NCBI GenBank assembly: GCA_946965045.2
Contig: OX337228.1
Coordinates: 5,828,001-5,892,000, forward strand
Direction: 5' to 3'
DNA length: 64,000 bases
Source of the DNA: Epithemia pelagica
Lineage: Eukaryota > Bacillariophyta > Bacillariophyceae > Surirellales > Surirellaceae
How positions within the stretch are numbered: position 1 is the stretch's first letter; every line of letters starts with the position of its first letter. This document shows, piece after piece, positions 9,493 through 19,494 of the stretch. The position numbers were made by a program, and so were the translations under genes. Under the pieces are notes generated by a model. That model was not told the origin of the DNA. It did no database searches and was given only the letters and a program-made list of their open reading frames with translations.

Positions 9493-10924
9493 ATGAAGAC
9501 AACAACTCTGTTTATTTTTCTCCTTGCCACGACATGCGCACAGGCCTTTGTACCATCGCACCGCCTGGTTCATCGCAATCGTAGTCACCTCTCGCGATTG
9601 TTGTCGGCCACTATTGAAGAACCACCTGATATGCCTGACTATGGAAAAACACCAGTTGAGATTCAAAATATCAAACTCGACAAGGCGGATAAGTGGAGAC
9701 GGAAAGATTTGTTTGGTAATAGCCTGGTAGAACAGACCTTGGATGAATTGGAGAGAGACGATGAGTTTCAAGCAACAACCAAGAGGTACGCCTCTATTGG
9801 ACCCGAAAAAGTGTCAAGAGAGGAACGAGCCAAACGACGACGGGCACTAGATGGTCTGGGAATATCTTCGTTTTCCAGCTTTCTTGTCGAAAATGCAGGA
9901 GTCTCCAAGCTTGAAAGGAAAGCTCCCACCGTTCTACAAATCAATATTGGCTTGTATTGCAACCAAGCTTGTGGGCACTGCCACGTTGAATCGTCTCCTC
10001 TTCGTACAGCGGAACAAATGACTGCCGAAACAGCGGCTCAATGTCTAAAGCTTCTCTCTGCGACACCTTCGATCAAAATTCTTGATATTACAGGTGGTGC
10101 ACCTGAACTGAACAAAAATTTTCGTTATCTTGTTCGCGTGGCTAGATCACTGAGGCCTGATTTGGAAATCATCGATCGCTGCAACCTTACCGTACTCCAA
10201 GAACCTGGCCAGGAAGACCTTCCAAAGTTCTTGAAAGAGAACGGAGTCCGCGTAATTGCCAGCTTACCGTGCTATAGTGCCGAAAATGTTGATCAGCAAC
10301 GTGGCAATGGGGTCTTCGACCGATCTATTGCAGCGTTACTGGCTTTGAACGAAGCTGGATTCGGCGTACCGGATTCGGACTTATATTTGGATCTTGTCTA
10401 CAATCCACTCGGAGCTTTCTTACCACCTGAACAAGAGAAACTAGAAGTCCAATACAAACAAGTGTTAGAAGAGAACTTTGGTATCGTTTTCAATTCGCTT
10501 TTTACCATGACAAACATGCCAATCAAGCGGTTTGCCGATTTTCTTCACCGAAGAGACGAGCTCAAACAATACATGGACCTTCTTTCCCGTAACTTCAATA
10601 GTGATACTCTGGGGCAACTTATGTGTCTGGATACGGTATCAGTGGGTTGGGATGGCCGTGTTTACGACTGTGACTTCAACCAACAGCTTGGCTACGCTGT
10701 TGGTGTAGATGGAGTGCACTCGGGGGGTAAGACGGTGTTCGACATGGACTCTCTTGATCTTTTAGAGCATCCAATCCGAAACGACAGTAAGTGCGAAGAC
10801 CAGAATGCTATTTATTGTTTTTCTAGGGACATCTCAATCTGATCTCCACCAACCACCGACAGACCATTGCTTCGGTTGCACTGCAGGAATGGGTTCAAGC
10901 TGACAAGGCACCACAGCCTCGTAG
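9493..10924 (+). CDS. arsS: Plastid-targeted radical SAM protein ArsS, predicted selenoprotein
   Basis: Exons 9493-10786 and 10863-10924 with a 76-bp intron encode 451 residues, counting one selenocysteine. The start MKTTTLFIFLLATTCAQA is a signal peptide; cleavage before FVPSHR resembles the diatom plastid motif. The radical SAM cluster motif is CNQACGHCHVESSP (CxxxCxxC). DITGGAPELN and the late CLDTVSVGWDGRVYDCDFNQ fit the ArsS/DUF3641 family. Exon 2 restores the family C-terminus HCFGCTAGMGSS, then a TGA (10901-10903) where relatives have Cys or Sec, then six residues (QGTTAS) and TAG. A candidate SECIS follows at 10985-11048. Bacterial ArsS is proposed to add the 5'-deoxyadenosyl group in arsenosugar synthesis. 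The acceptor was chosen because it gives NDNHCFGC; an acceptor at 10827 would make a 40-bp intron, too short for this genome. Confidence 0.88.
10901..10903 (+). other. Predicted selenocysteine UGA codon of ArsS
   Basis: The TGA follows GMGSS in the C-terminal motif CFGCTAGxGSS(C/U), where family members have Cys or Sec. The six sense codons after it start with Gln-Gly, also usual in the family, and end in TAG at 10922-10924. The position is residue 445 of 451. Confidence 0.85.
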
Positions 10925-10984
10925 AATTATACGTGGCTGTGGATCAATTGAAGTTTTTCGCTTGTCTCACGCTTGCAAAGGTTC

Positions 10985-11048
10985 CGAGGAAGAATGACTT
11001 GTTGCTGAGCCTGTCATCGTAGAGGTCGCAACGATGAAAAAATCCTTG
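10985..11048 (+). promoter_or_regulatory. Candidate SECIS element in the ArsS 3' UTR
   Basis: Lower helix: CGAGGA (10985-10990) pairs with TCCTTG (11043-11048), including one G-U pair. Then comes an internal loop and the quartet: ATGAC at 10994-10998 faces TGAA at 11035-11038, giving the tandem G.A pairs. Upper helix: TTGTTGC (10999-11005) pairs with GCAACGA (11028-11034), seven pairs. GCCT can pair with AGGT above it. An unpaired or edge CC at 11010-11011 lies about 13 nt after the quartet, where SECIS elements carry AA or CC. The position, about 60 nt after the stop, is normal. Confidence 0.78.
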
Positions 11049-11431
11049 TAAAGCTGCGCGTTTCTGGTCATCCACACTTTGTTGGCTGTGCTACCAATAA
11101 CTTCCAATGAAACCCCGCTTATTGAAACGCAGTTGCCATCATCTGAAACAGTCTTGTCGTACAGGGTGGCACTCCTACTCCAAGGTCACTTTTGTCCATT
11201 TTATGGCAACAACGCTACCTTCTTATCTACTCTACCTAGCTAGAATTACGAATGTCATGACGGGTCGCGTAAAATTCCCATGCCACCGATTTTTTTCTTA
11301 TCCATACCCATGTTGGGAATTGGGAGCATGTCTTGATGTTGAGCGGTGATGGGAATAAGAGAAATAGGTAATTGTATCGTTATCTGTCTACCGAACGGAC
11401 GTCATCAGGAGACGCGACCAACGAAACGATT

Positions 11432-12472
11432 ATGGCGGAGGCAAATTTTGATTTGTTGCAGCTTCCTCTCGAGCTGAAGCGCCGCGTGGCGAGCTTTCTC
11501 GAATCGCATGATGCTGTCAAGATGGCTCGTTCCTGCCGAAATTTGTACCTTGCCTTGTCTTTGGCGCGGTTGGAACCTGTTCGTCCTCTATTTACGTCTT
11601 TCCGTCGATCCGGTGACGTCGGAACCGCGGACAACTGGTTTCGTGCCTTCAGATTACCCGTGCTGAATCGGCGTGTTCACAGTATGAGGATTGAATTTTT
11701 CTGGAGGGACCAGGGATGGGGTGATCGAAGAACTGAATGTCGGATAGTGGGATATCCTTCTTCATTGTCCGTTGCCGAAACTCCGAGCCAATTTGCACCT
11801 GGATCTGAGTTCAGGGGTGGACGAGTTGTCGCTTCTTCCCCAGACTTTGCGCAGCATAATGAGGAAAGGCTTACGTTGACTTTCAGTCCGATTGAAAATG
11901 AACTGTATCATTTTTGGTACAGAGTGGGGGGAGGCGGTGAACATGCAATGGTCCTAAGAGACGGCACACTGCAAACTGTTATTTTTGATGACGAATTCCG
12001 AAATTTTACGCGAAACTATCGAGTACTTTTCGAAGAAGGCGTCCTGTGCAGAGAAGTCAATGCAGACTATGAACACCAAGTTGCAGATACGAGCCTTTTC
12101 TTTCCTCGAATGCTTATCAGTGTTTCTCGAGCCCTACGTCGACAGTTACAAGGTGATGCTGGGAGAGAAGCAGATCGACGTCAAGAAGATGAATTGGAAG
12201 CATTTCTTGCTGAATATTCTATACCACTGAGTCTTGGTTCCCTGGTTGCCTTGGAGGAGATAGTTCTAGCTGACATTGAAGAACGCTTTGCTCGGCGAAA
12301 TGATGTCCGTGTCGAAAATAGCGACGAAGGAACTCGTAGTGGTGCTGCAAATGCAAACAATGAGCTTCGCAATGATATGGCCATTCTCCAGGATTTCGTC
12401 AACGAGATGAATGAAGACGTTGAGAATCAGCTAGACATGATAGTGGCAAGATTTTTGGAAGATGGAAGGTGA
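11432..12472 (+). CDS. F-box-like protein
   Basis: A single exon of 346 residues; the start MAEANFDLLQLP (11432) is the first true ATG. Residues about 8-50 (LPLELKRRVASFLESHDAV, then MARSCRNLYLAL) match an F-box: LPxEL, a hydrophobic helix and a C-R-x-L-Y segment. The rest has no repeat type I recognise (no LRR, Kelch or WD); it contains a Gly-rich loop near WYRVGGGGEH and an acidic C-terminal helix. F-box proteins usually recruit substrates to SCF ubiquitin ligases through Skp1. Substrate unknown. Confidence 0.65.
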   Translation: MAEANFDLLQLPLELKRRVASFLESHDAVKMARSCRNLYLALSLARLEPVRPLFTSFRRSGDVGTADNWFRAFRLPVLNRRVHSMRIEFFWRDQGWGDRRTECRIVGYPSSLSVAETPSQFAPGSEFRGGRVVASSPDFAQHNEERLTLTFSPIENELYHFWYRVGGGGEHAMVLRDGTLQTVIFDDEFRNFTRNYRVLFEEGVLCREVNADYEHQVADTSLFFPRMLISVSRALRRQLQGDAGREADRRQEDELEAFLAEYSIPLSLGSLVALEEIVLADIEERFARRNDVRVENSDEGTRSGAANANNELRNDMAILQDFVNEMNEDVENQLDMIVARFLEDGR

Positions 12473-12572
12473 TGTTAAGATACAAGGACTCTACCTACGA
12501 CACTCCGCCACCCAAGATCGAGGATGATATGCCAGAGGTCATGGATTTCGCTTGCAGTATGATTATATCATT

Positions 12573-13303
12573 TCATCTGCGCCAGTAAATATTCACCCCA
12601 TCCATCACAACAAGCATGGCGCCGTATGGCACAGCGGTTCGCCAGGTTGGTTTGTATGCCAAAGCTGCCAACGATATTGGACCGGCGATGGCAATCTCTG
12701 AGAAAGGACCAAGTTGATCGTTGGAACCCACACGCAATCCATACCTGCAATCAACGACATACGTGAGAATCATGAGCAAATTGATTGTCATGGTGTATTA
12801 CACAAAAGTTTCCAGCAATCATATCGAGGCATAAAGCAAACTGTTGACTGTTGACACCTTGTGACGTACTTTAGGATATGGAAGCCGCCGAAATAAACAC
12901 CAAATATCGTGGCTTTGTGTGTAGCCCCTTGAACGATGAACCGAAACTTGGCCATGTCGGAAGCATTTTTAATGACCGGAGATTCTCCCGCTGCCCGCAT
13001 TCCATCCAGCAATCCAAACACAGCCCCTGTTATAGTGCCGATACAACCGCCAAATGCTGCCTGTTTCAATAGATCAATGTTCGAGTAGGGAAACCGATGC
13101 TTCTGCGGGTTTGGTGTCGTTGCGTTGTCTCCTGATGCAACATCGTTATCATTCGTAGTAGTATCGATACTTCGCTCCTGCTGCTCAAACAAGGCTTCGC
13201 GTTGAAGATGTCGATAAATTCGTTCTTTTTGATCATCAAGATCTGTCCCATCTTGAGGGATTAGCTCCCAGGGTATCCCTCTCCCTCGCTCCCAAGAAGA
13301 CAT
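12573..13303 (-). CDS. Tim17/Tim22/Tim23 (PRAT)-like membrane protein
   Basis: Exons 13303-12870 and 12744-12573 with a 125-bp intron (donor GTACGT, acceptor GATTGCAG, phase 2) give 201 residues. The polar N-terminal third contains GRGIPWELIPQDGTD. Four hydrophobic segments follow, the first Gly-rich with an Asp-Gly-x-Arg end (FGGCIGTITGAVFGLLDGMR), like the PRAT motif of Tim17-family translocase subunits. Later parts are FGVYFGGFHILKYGLRVG and AIAGPISLAALAY, ending VNIYWRR. A mitochondrial inner-membrane or plastid-envelope transport or assembly role is likely, but the subfamily is unclear. Confidence 0.55.
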
Positions 13304-13664
13304 TGCTGTCACAAATGTTATCTCGGTTGAGCTAAGCAACTAGGTAATCACAATGGATGGAGGATGATGAGGATGGAGATGGAGGATGGAGGATGATGGA
13401 ATGGATGTCTTGTCTGTGCTTTCATCAGATTCAATAAAACGTGTGAGCTTAGTCTTGGTCCTGTACGCGTGCCTTAGTTAGGTAGTCATGAGCGTAGTCT
13501 TGGTCATGTACGCGTGCCTTAGTTATCAGACATCGCCCAGACACGGACCTCCTTACGATCCCATTCCGGCTCCCACCACAAAGCCAAAGATAGATGACAA
13601 TAATAGAGACAGCAAATAATCAAAGATCTGTGTCTCTTCTCTCTTTGTAAAAGAAAGGCATAAA
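13304..13664. other. Divergent promoter region with low-complexity and duplicated sequence
   Basis: It lies between the Tim17-like gene and POLR3A. 13353-13408 is a purine-rich GGATGGAGGATGATG-type simple repeat. 13445-13525 holds a short direct duplication, listed separately. No gene seen. Confidence 0.6.
13445..13525. repeat. 36-bp direct repeat, two copies
   Basis: The copies at 13445-13480 and 13490-13525 differ at two positions, with a 9-bp spacer. The shared core is GTACGCGTGCCTTAGTTA. It looks like a recent local duplication about 140-220 bp before the POLR3A start codon. Confidence 0.85.
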
Positions 13665-16600
13665 ATGAGGCATGAAAGCGCAGGCGGGAAGAGCTCCATA
13701 AGGAGCACTGATGATGATGATGAACCCAAAGCGGCAAGGAAGCGCCATATCCAGGAAGACCTGGTGCCGAAAAGAATATCACATCTACAGTTTGGCTTGC
13801 TTTCCCCTCAAGATATACAACGTTTGGCCGAGTTTCAGGTAACATCTCGAGAACTTTTCAGCATGCCAAGCCGTACACCTGCGCATGGAGGCTGTCTGGA
13901 TCCTCGTCTGGGTGTCAGTGACAAAGTCTCTACCTGCGCAACTTGCAAACGCAAAATCGGTGATTGCGCTGGTCATTATGGGTACATCAAGTTAGCTCTC
14001 CCTGTCTTTCACATTGGGTTTTTGCGACACACTCTTCACATTCTTCAGTGCACATGTAAGACTTGCTCCCGTGTTCTATTGCCAGAAGCAGATCGCCTAA
14101 AGCACCTTAGCAAAATGCGCAATCCAACAACGGACGTGCTGGCCAAAAGTGCTCTTCACAAGAAACTGGTTGATAAATGTAAAAAAGTTCGAGAATGTCC
14201 CCATTGTGGAGCGCTCAACGGCACCGTCAAGAAGATATCTGGTGCTCCCACGCTTAAAATTGTTCATGAGCGATACAAAGGAAGGAACTCGGATGAAGAA
14301 GTTGAGCAGTTGATGGATCAAATCGAGCGTTCAATGCATATCAATAAAGATGTGGCATCCGCCCTCTCGGCTCCAACTCCACCGGTTGAAGATCTCTTAC
14401 CAACTCGGGTTTTAGATCTGTTCAAACATATCCCTGACGACGATTGCGAAGTCCTATGGATCGAACCCTTGATCGGTAGACCGGAAAATCTAGTCCTACA
14501 GAATCTTCTTGTACCCCCAGTTCCAATCCGTCCGTCGGTGGCAATGGATGTCGGAGGTGGCAGCAATGAAGATGACCTTACTGTCAAACTCCAAGAAATT
14601 TTGGACGTAAATGTAGCGCTAGAACTGGCCCTTACTAAAGGACCTCATACACGTACAATCATGGAAGAATGGGACTTCCTGCAAGTCCAAGTGGCGCAAT
14701 ACATCAATGGTGACATGCCGGGTCTTCAACGTCCGATCGGAAGCAAGCCCATGCGGGGGCTTTGTCAGAGGTTAAAGGGGAAGCAAGGTAGATTCCGAGG
14801 GAATTTGTCAGGGAAGCGAGTTGATTTCTCTGCTAGAACCGTGATATCCCCAGATCCGAACTTGCGTGTAGATCAAGTCGGTGTGCCGAAGAAAGTGGCC
14901 ATGATCATGACCTATCCAGAAGTTGTCTCTCGGTACAATATCGAAAAGCTGAGGAAAAGAATCATAAATGGACCTGATAGGCATCCTGGTGCAAACCTGA
15001 TTCGAACGAAGGATGGACCTTTTGTCAAGTCTCTGGCTTTCGGAGATCGCGAGGCGCATGCTCGAAGCCTTAGAATTGGTGATGTAGTGGAACGACATAT
15101 GGAGGATGATGATATCGTGCTATTCAATCGGCAGCCGTCGCTTCATCGTGTTTCGATCATGGCTCACAAGGCGAAAGTTCTTGAGTGGAAGACTTTTCGG
15201 TTTAACACCTGTGTGTGTGGTACGTTCCCATTTTTCCAATCAGTATGTTTTCTACGTCTTCCTCCTAACTATTCCATCTTCACGACGAAACCAGCACCAT
15301 ATAACGCAGGTACGTGCGCACATCGAACGGTGGTTACTCTTAATCTTTAGCTAACTTATCATTTATGGTTCGCCTGGTATTTGCAGATTTCGATGGTGAT
15401 GAAATGAACATGCACCTGCCTCAAACCGAAGAAGCAAGGACTGAAGCTGCAAATCTTATGGGTGTAAAGCACAACCTTACGACGCCGCGTAATGGGGAGC
15501 CTCTTGTTGCTGGAAGCCAAGATTTTTTGTCTGCTTCGTATGTCCTGACACAAAAAGACCGATTCTTTACCCGCGAAGAGTTTGCTCATCTTGTTTCATA
15601 CTTTTCTGATGCGGAGGAGCATGTGGATTTTCCCTTGCCCACGATCGTTAAACCTATGGAGCTTTGGACTGGGAAGCAACTTTTCAGCATGATGCTTCGA
15701 CCGAATGGTCAGTACACGACCGTAGTCAATTTTGAGACGAAGGACAAGAACTACAACTCTGACAGGCATTTTTGTAAGAACGACGGATGGGTGGCATTCC
15801 GTAATAGTGAACTAATAAGCGGGAACATCGCGAAGAAGAATCTTGGAGATGGTAGCAAGACTGGCCTACTATATATTATTCTACGCGACTGTGGTATTGA
15901 TGCGGCAGCCCAAATGTTGGATCGCTGGGCGAAGTTCTGCTCTAGATTCATGGGAGGTCATCGGGGACTATCCATCGGTATCTCGGACGTCACACCGAGT
16001 GACAAAGTGCGGAAGATAAAGCATGACATCCTGTCGGAGGGTTATAAGAAAGCAGAAGAATCCATAAAGCTGTTCGAGAGTGGGGGGCTTGAACTACGCC
16101 CTGGTTGTGATTCCTTACAGTCTCTTGAAGAAATCCTCAATGGAATCCTTGGAAGACTTCGAGAATCTGCTGGTCAAGAAGCGATGAAAGCCCTTCCGTG
16201 GTCGAACACACCACGAATCATGGCTGATTGTGGTGCCAAAGGAAGTCCCCTCAATATTTCACAAATGGTGGCCTGTGTAGGCCAACAGGCCGTTGGAGGC
16301 AAGCGAATTGAAAATGGGTTTGTGAATCGTACACTGCCGCATTTTGAATACCACAGTCTCACACCTTCCGCAAAAGGCTTCGTTGCGAATTCCTTCTACA
16401 CTGGTTTGACTGCAACTGAATTTTTCTTTCATATGATGGGTGGTCGAGAAGGGCTTGTGGATACTGCTGTGAAAACAGCGGCCACGGGCTACATGGCACG
16501 GAGACTCATAAAAAGTTTAGAGGATCTTTCAATGCAGTATGATTCGACCATCCGGAACAGCGAGAACGCTGTTGTGCAGTTCTCTTATGATGACGGTTTG

Positions 16601-18094
16601 AACCCAAAGGCCATGGAAAGCAATGATCGGCCTGTTGATTTCAACCGATTACGACTGCACACAAGCCAGGTTGTCCCTTGCCATCATGAGGATGCTTTGA
16701 CGAGCAAAGAACTCATGGCGCTTGTGGAGAAAAAGCTTGGGGAAGATAGATTTCAGTCTTTGCTTCCATCTGGATGTGTTTTCTTGGATGAGATCCGGCA
16801 GTTTTTCGACAAGCTTGCACGTGAGCAATCAGATCTTCTAGCCTCCACTGGTTCGGACTTTATTGGTTACAAGACTTGGAATAGTTCACGCGTCACAAAA
16901 ACTCAGCTTGAGTTCATCCTAGAGAAGGCACTGGAAAAATTTATTGTCGCCTTCGTTGAGCCAGGAGAGGCGGTTGGTGCAATTGGTGCTCAGAGGTACG
17001 TACTTGCAAGCTTTACGAGTTACCCAAGAACATGCGTTTCTCACTCACATACGACCATTTATTTGTTACTTAGTATTAGCGAACCGGGTACACAGATGAC
17101 CTTGAAAACCTTTCACTTCAGCGGAATCAGTTCGATGAACGTAACCCTCGGTGTACCCCGTCTGAAGGAGATTATTAATGCAGCCAAGCTTATCTCTACA
17201 CCAATTATTACAGCCAAGTTAGAATGCGACGACAACAAAGTTGCAGCACGAATTGTGAAGGCAGGGATCGAAAAGACGACATTGGGAGAGGTTGCGAAGT
17301 ACATAAAGGAAGTGTATTCTCCTGAGAGTTGCTACGTGAGCGTCGAGATCGATCTTCAAGCCATCGAACAGCTGAAACTCAATGTGGATGTTTACAGCGT
17401 TCGGCGAGCCATATTGGGAGGGGTCAAGGGTGACAAGATATTGAAAAGCCTTTCGGAAGACGGCGTTTTAATAAAGCGTGGGTCTAAGTCAAAACTGCGA
17501 GTATACGTACCAACAAAAGTTGGGACGACTCCAGTGCCACGTTACTTTGCCATGCAGATGTTGAAAACGTCTCTCCCAAACGTTATTGTTCAAGGGATAC
17601 CATCGGTTAATCGCGCTGTGATAAATGAAACAGAGAAAGACGGCCGTCCGTCATACAATCTTCTGATGGAGGGCTATGGGCTTCAGGAAGTGATTGGAAG
17701 CCCTGGGATCGACGGGTTGTGTACAACCACAAACCATATTTTAGAAGTTGAAAGTGTGCTCGGAGTTGAAGCGGCAAGAACCCAGATATCTGCAGAAATT
17801 GAAAACATCATGTCCGCGTATGGAATTGGAATTGATAGGCGACATCTCTTGTTGCTGTCGGATATTATGACATTCAAAGGGGAGGTTTTGGGAATCACTC
17901 GTTTTGGTGTCTCGAAAATGAGGGAAAGCATTCTTATGCTTGCATCGTTCGAAAAGACGACCGATCATCTCTTCGATGCCGCGGTGCATGCTAGAACAGA
18001 CAGCATCGTCGGAGTTAGTGAATGTATCATTATGGGAATGAGTGTTCCTGTGGGGACGGGTCTTCCATCGTTGTTTTGGTCCTGTCGGTCGTAG
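13665..18094 (+). CDS. POLR3A: DNA-directed RNA polymerase III largest subunit (RPC1)
   Basis: Four exons, 13665-15219, 15295-15309, 15387-16995 and 17074-18094 (introns 75, 77 and 78 bp), give 1399 residues. The second exon is only 15 nt and supplies PYNA of the active-site motif; the catalytic triad follows in exon 3 as ADFDGDEMNMHLP. The clamp zinc motifs (CATCKRKIGDCAGHYGYI, CPHCGA), the switch region (KQGRFRGNLSGKRVDFSART), GVKHNLTTPRNGEP (Pol III rather than I or II), the bridge/trigger part EPGTQMTLKTFHFSG and the C-terminal VSECIIMGMSVPVGTG are all present. Pol III makes tRNA, 5S and U6 RNA. The last residues after GTG are unusual: the frame stops at 18094, while the +1 frame stays open to the transposon border. 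The original tail may have been altered there. Confidence 0.95.
15295..15309 (+). other. 15-nt microexon of POLR3A
   Basis: The exon CACCATATAACGCAG is bounded by CCAG on the left and GTACGT on the right. With the phase-1 G from the exon before and the AT of the exon after, it reads A-P-Y-N-A-D, the invariant lead-in to the DFDGD catalytic loop, so it must be included for an active enzyme. Confidence 0.9.
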
Positions 18095-18184
18095 ATCTCG
18101 GACTGCGATGAACACAAGAGATGGTTATCGTCTAAGTTTTACGATCACGCCCCCAGATCTTGATCCTCGGTCAAGCAAATGGGC

Positions 18185-18202
18185 CTCTACTGTAAGTCAT
18201 AA
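18185..18202 (+). repeat. Left terminal inverted repeat of the Harbinger element
   Basis: CTCTACTGTAAGTCATAA matches the reverse complement of 21110-21127 in all 18 positions; similarity weakens inward (A/C-rich on both sides). It contains a GTAAGT string by chance of the repeat. Confidence 0.88.
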
Positions 18203-18479
18203 ACTCAAAAAACCATAAATCTTACATTTATGTCTGGAAGATACGCTATAAGTATAAGATGGCGAGTGGTACTGTAATTCGTAAAACCTAACCAGTGTGA
18301 TTTGCTCGACAATCCAACGCACGTTATATGATATTCGCAACTATATATGTACATTGGCCCGTCCCGCCATTTCCCCCCAATGAGACTCCCTCCACCTCGA
18401 CATTTGCATTTCCACTGTGAGACGCCTTTCGTATTCCTCCTTCCGTAGTCAATAGTCATACCTGCACCTTCGTTGCACC

Positions 18480-19475
18480 ATGGATGAAAATGACACAGCG
18501 CTGATCTTTCTTCTCCTACAGGAGAAGAAGAAAAAGCGTCTTCGTCGTCTTATCGAACGACAGCGTCTTCGCAATCGTTCGGGAGGGATTAGTCGTGCAG
18601 CTCTGCTTCATCCAAAGTACTCTTCGTTCATGAAGCTGTATAATAGCGGCGACGACCCCTCGTTAATAGCTTTGTGTGGGTTTGATCATGCGTCATTCAA
18701 TAGTTTGCTAGAAATGTTTACTCCATTGTTTCTCCAGTGGAGTCCCTATCCACAGAAGGCTAATGGCAAATTCCACATGAGACGCGTCCGACAGACTGGG
18801 AGGACAGGACGCAAACGACAAGTTACTGCAACGATATGTCTAGGATTAGTCCTCGCGTGGACGCGTACTCGGGGTTCAACAGTGCCCTTACAGATCATCT
18901 TTGGGCTAACTGCTAACCCAGTTTCCGTTTGGTTGCGCTTCGGACGTCGTCTTCTCGTGAAGGTTCTGCAGGACCACCCAGATGCAGAGGTCAGACTACC
19001 TACGAAAGCTGAAGTTGCGAGCTTCAAGGAGGTAATAAGCGCTAAGTATCCGGTCCTCAAGAATGTGTGGGGAGCGATGGATGGACTGAAAGTCCTCATC
19101 GAAGCCAACCCCGATGTCGAGAATATTTTTTATAATGGGTGGAAATGCGATCATTATATTTCTACTCGTCCGAGCCTTTTGAAGTCTCACCAGAACAATC
19201 TGGACAGGCAAGGTCGAGTCAGAAACACAAGGGAGATGCACAAGGCCGCCACTTCGGTCAGGCAACTGTCAGAGTGGGGGATGAGAGGCTTGCAAGCCTC
19301 CTTCCCTCGCTTAAAGGATCGAATCAAGTACGAAGAGTTTGGGGAAAGGAAAATTTTCATCTCGCTAATAGTCCTTCTATACAACTACAGGGCTTCGTGT
19401 GTGGGCTTCAACCAGATTCGAACTACTTTTTATCCGTCTCTATTTCTTACGAGCCAACATGGGTATCAATTGTAG
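18480..19475 (+). CDS. Harbinger transposase (DDE_Tnp_4), internally deleted
   Basis: 331 residues from the ATG at 18480. A basic N-terminus and a helical domain (LIALCGFDHASFNSLLEMF) lead to RQVTATICLGLVLAWTRTRG and the first catalytic Asp in VWGAMDGLKVLI, then FYNGWKCDHYIS. Intact HARBI1-type proteins continue with the beta-sheet core carrying the other two acidic residues (a GSxHD segment and a DSAF/ADSGY segment). Here the sequence jumps after DHYIS to KSHQNNLDRQGR and then the normal C-terminal helix VRQLSEWGMRGLQASFPRLK. At least 60-100 codons appear to be missing, yet the frame is kept. It is therefore likely inactive as a nuclease. Confidence 0.85.
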   Translation: MDENDTALIFLLLQEKKKKRLRRLIERQRLRNRSGGISRAALLHPKYSSFMKLYNSGDDPSLIALCGFDHASFNSLLEMFTPLFLQWSPYPQKANGKFHMRRVRQTGRTGRKRQVTATICLGLVLAWTRTRGSTVPLQIIFGLTANPVSVWLRFGRRLLVKVLQDHPDAEVRLPTKAEVASFKEVISAKYPVLKNVWGAMDGLKVLIEANPDVENIFYNGWKCDHYISTRPSLLKSHQNNLDRQGRVRNTREMHKAATSVRQLSEWGMRGLQASFPRLKDRIKYEEFGERKIFISLIVLLYNYRASCVGFNQIRTTFYPSLFLTSQHGYQL

Positions 19476-19494
19476 TACTTCTATAATCATTAAT

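Noticed and set aside
10787-10842. ArsS ending after a short read-through of the intron (peptide ending CFSRDISI)
   Set aside because: It would lose the conserved HCFGCTAG motif that the next exon restores in frame; GTAAGT and a 76-bp intron fit the other genes.
10901-10903. ArsS as a pseudogene because of the TGA
   Set aside because: The TGA sits exactly at the family's Cys/Sec position, the frame before and after is conserved in type, and a SECIS-like fold follows.
18192-18200. GTAAGTC as a splice donor at the end of POLR3A
   Set aside because: The same string is part of the 18-bp terminal inverted repeat of the transposon and occurs inverted at its other end.
19300-19486. Frameshifted continuation of the Harbinger transposase in the next frame
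   Set aside because: The family C-terminal helix QLSEWGMRGLQASF is already read in the main frame, so the defect is an in-frame loss, not a frameshift.
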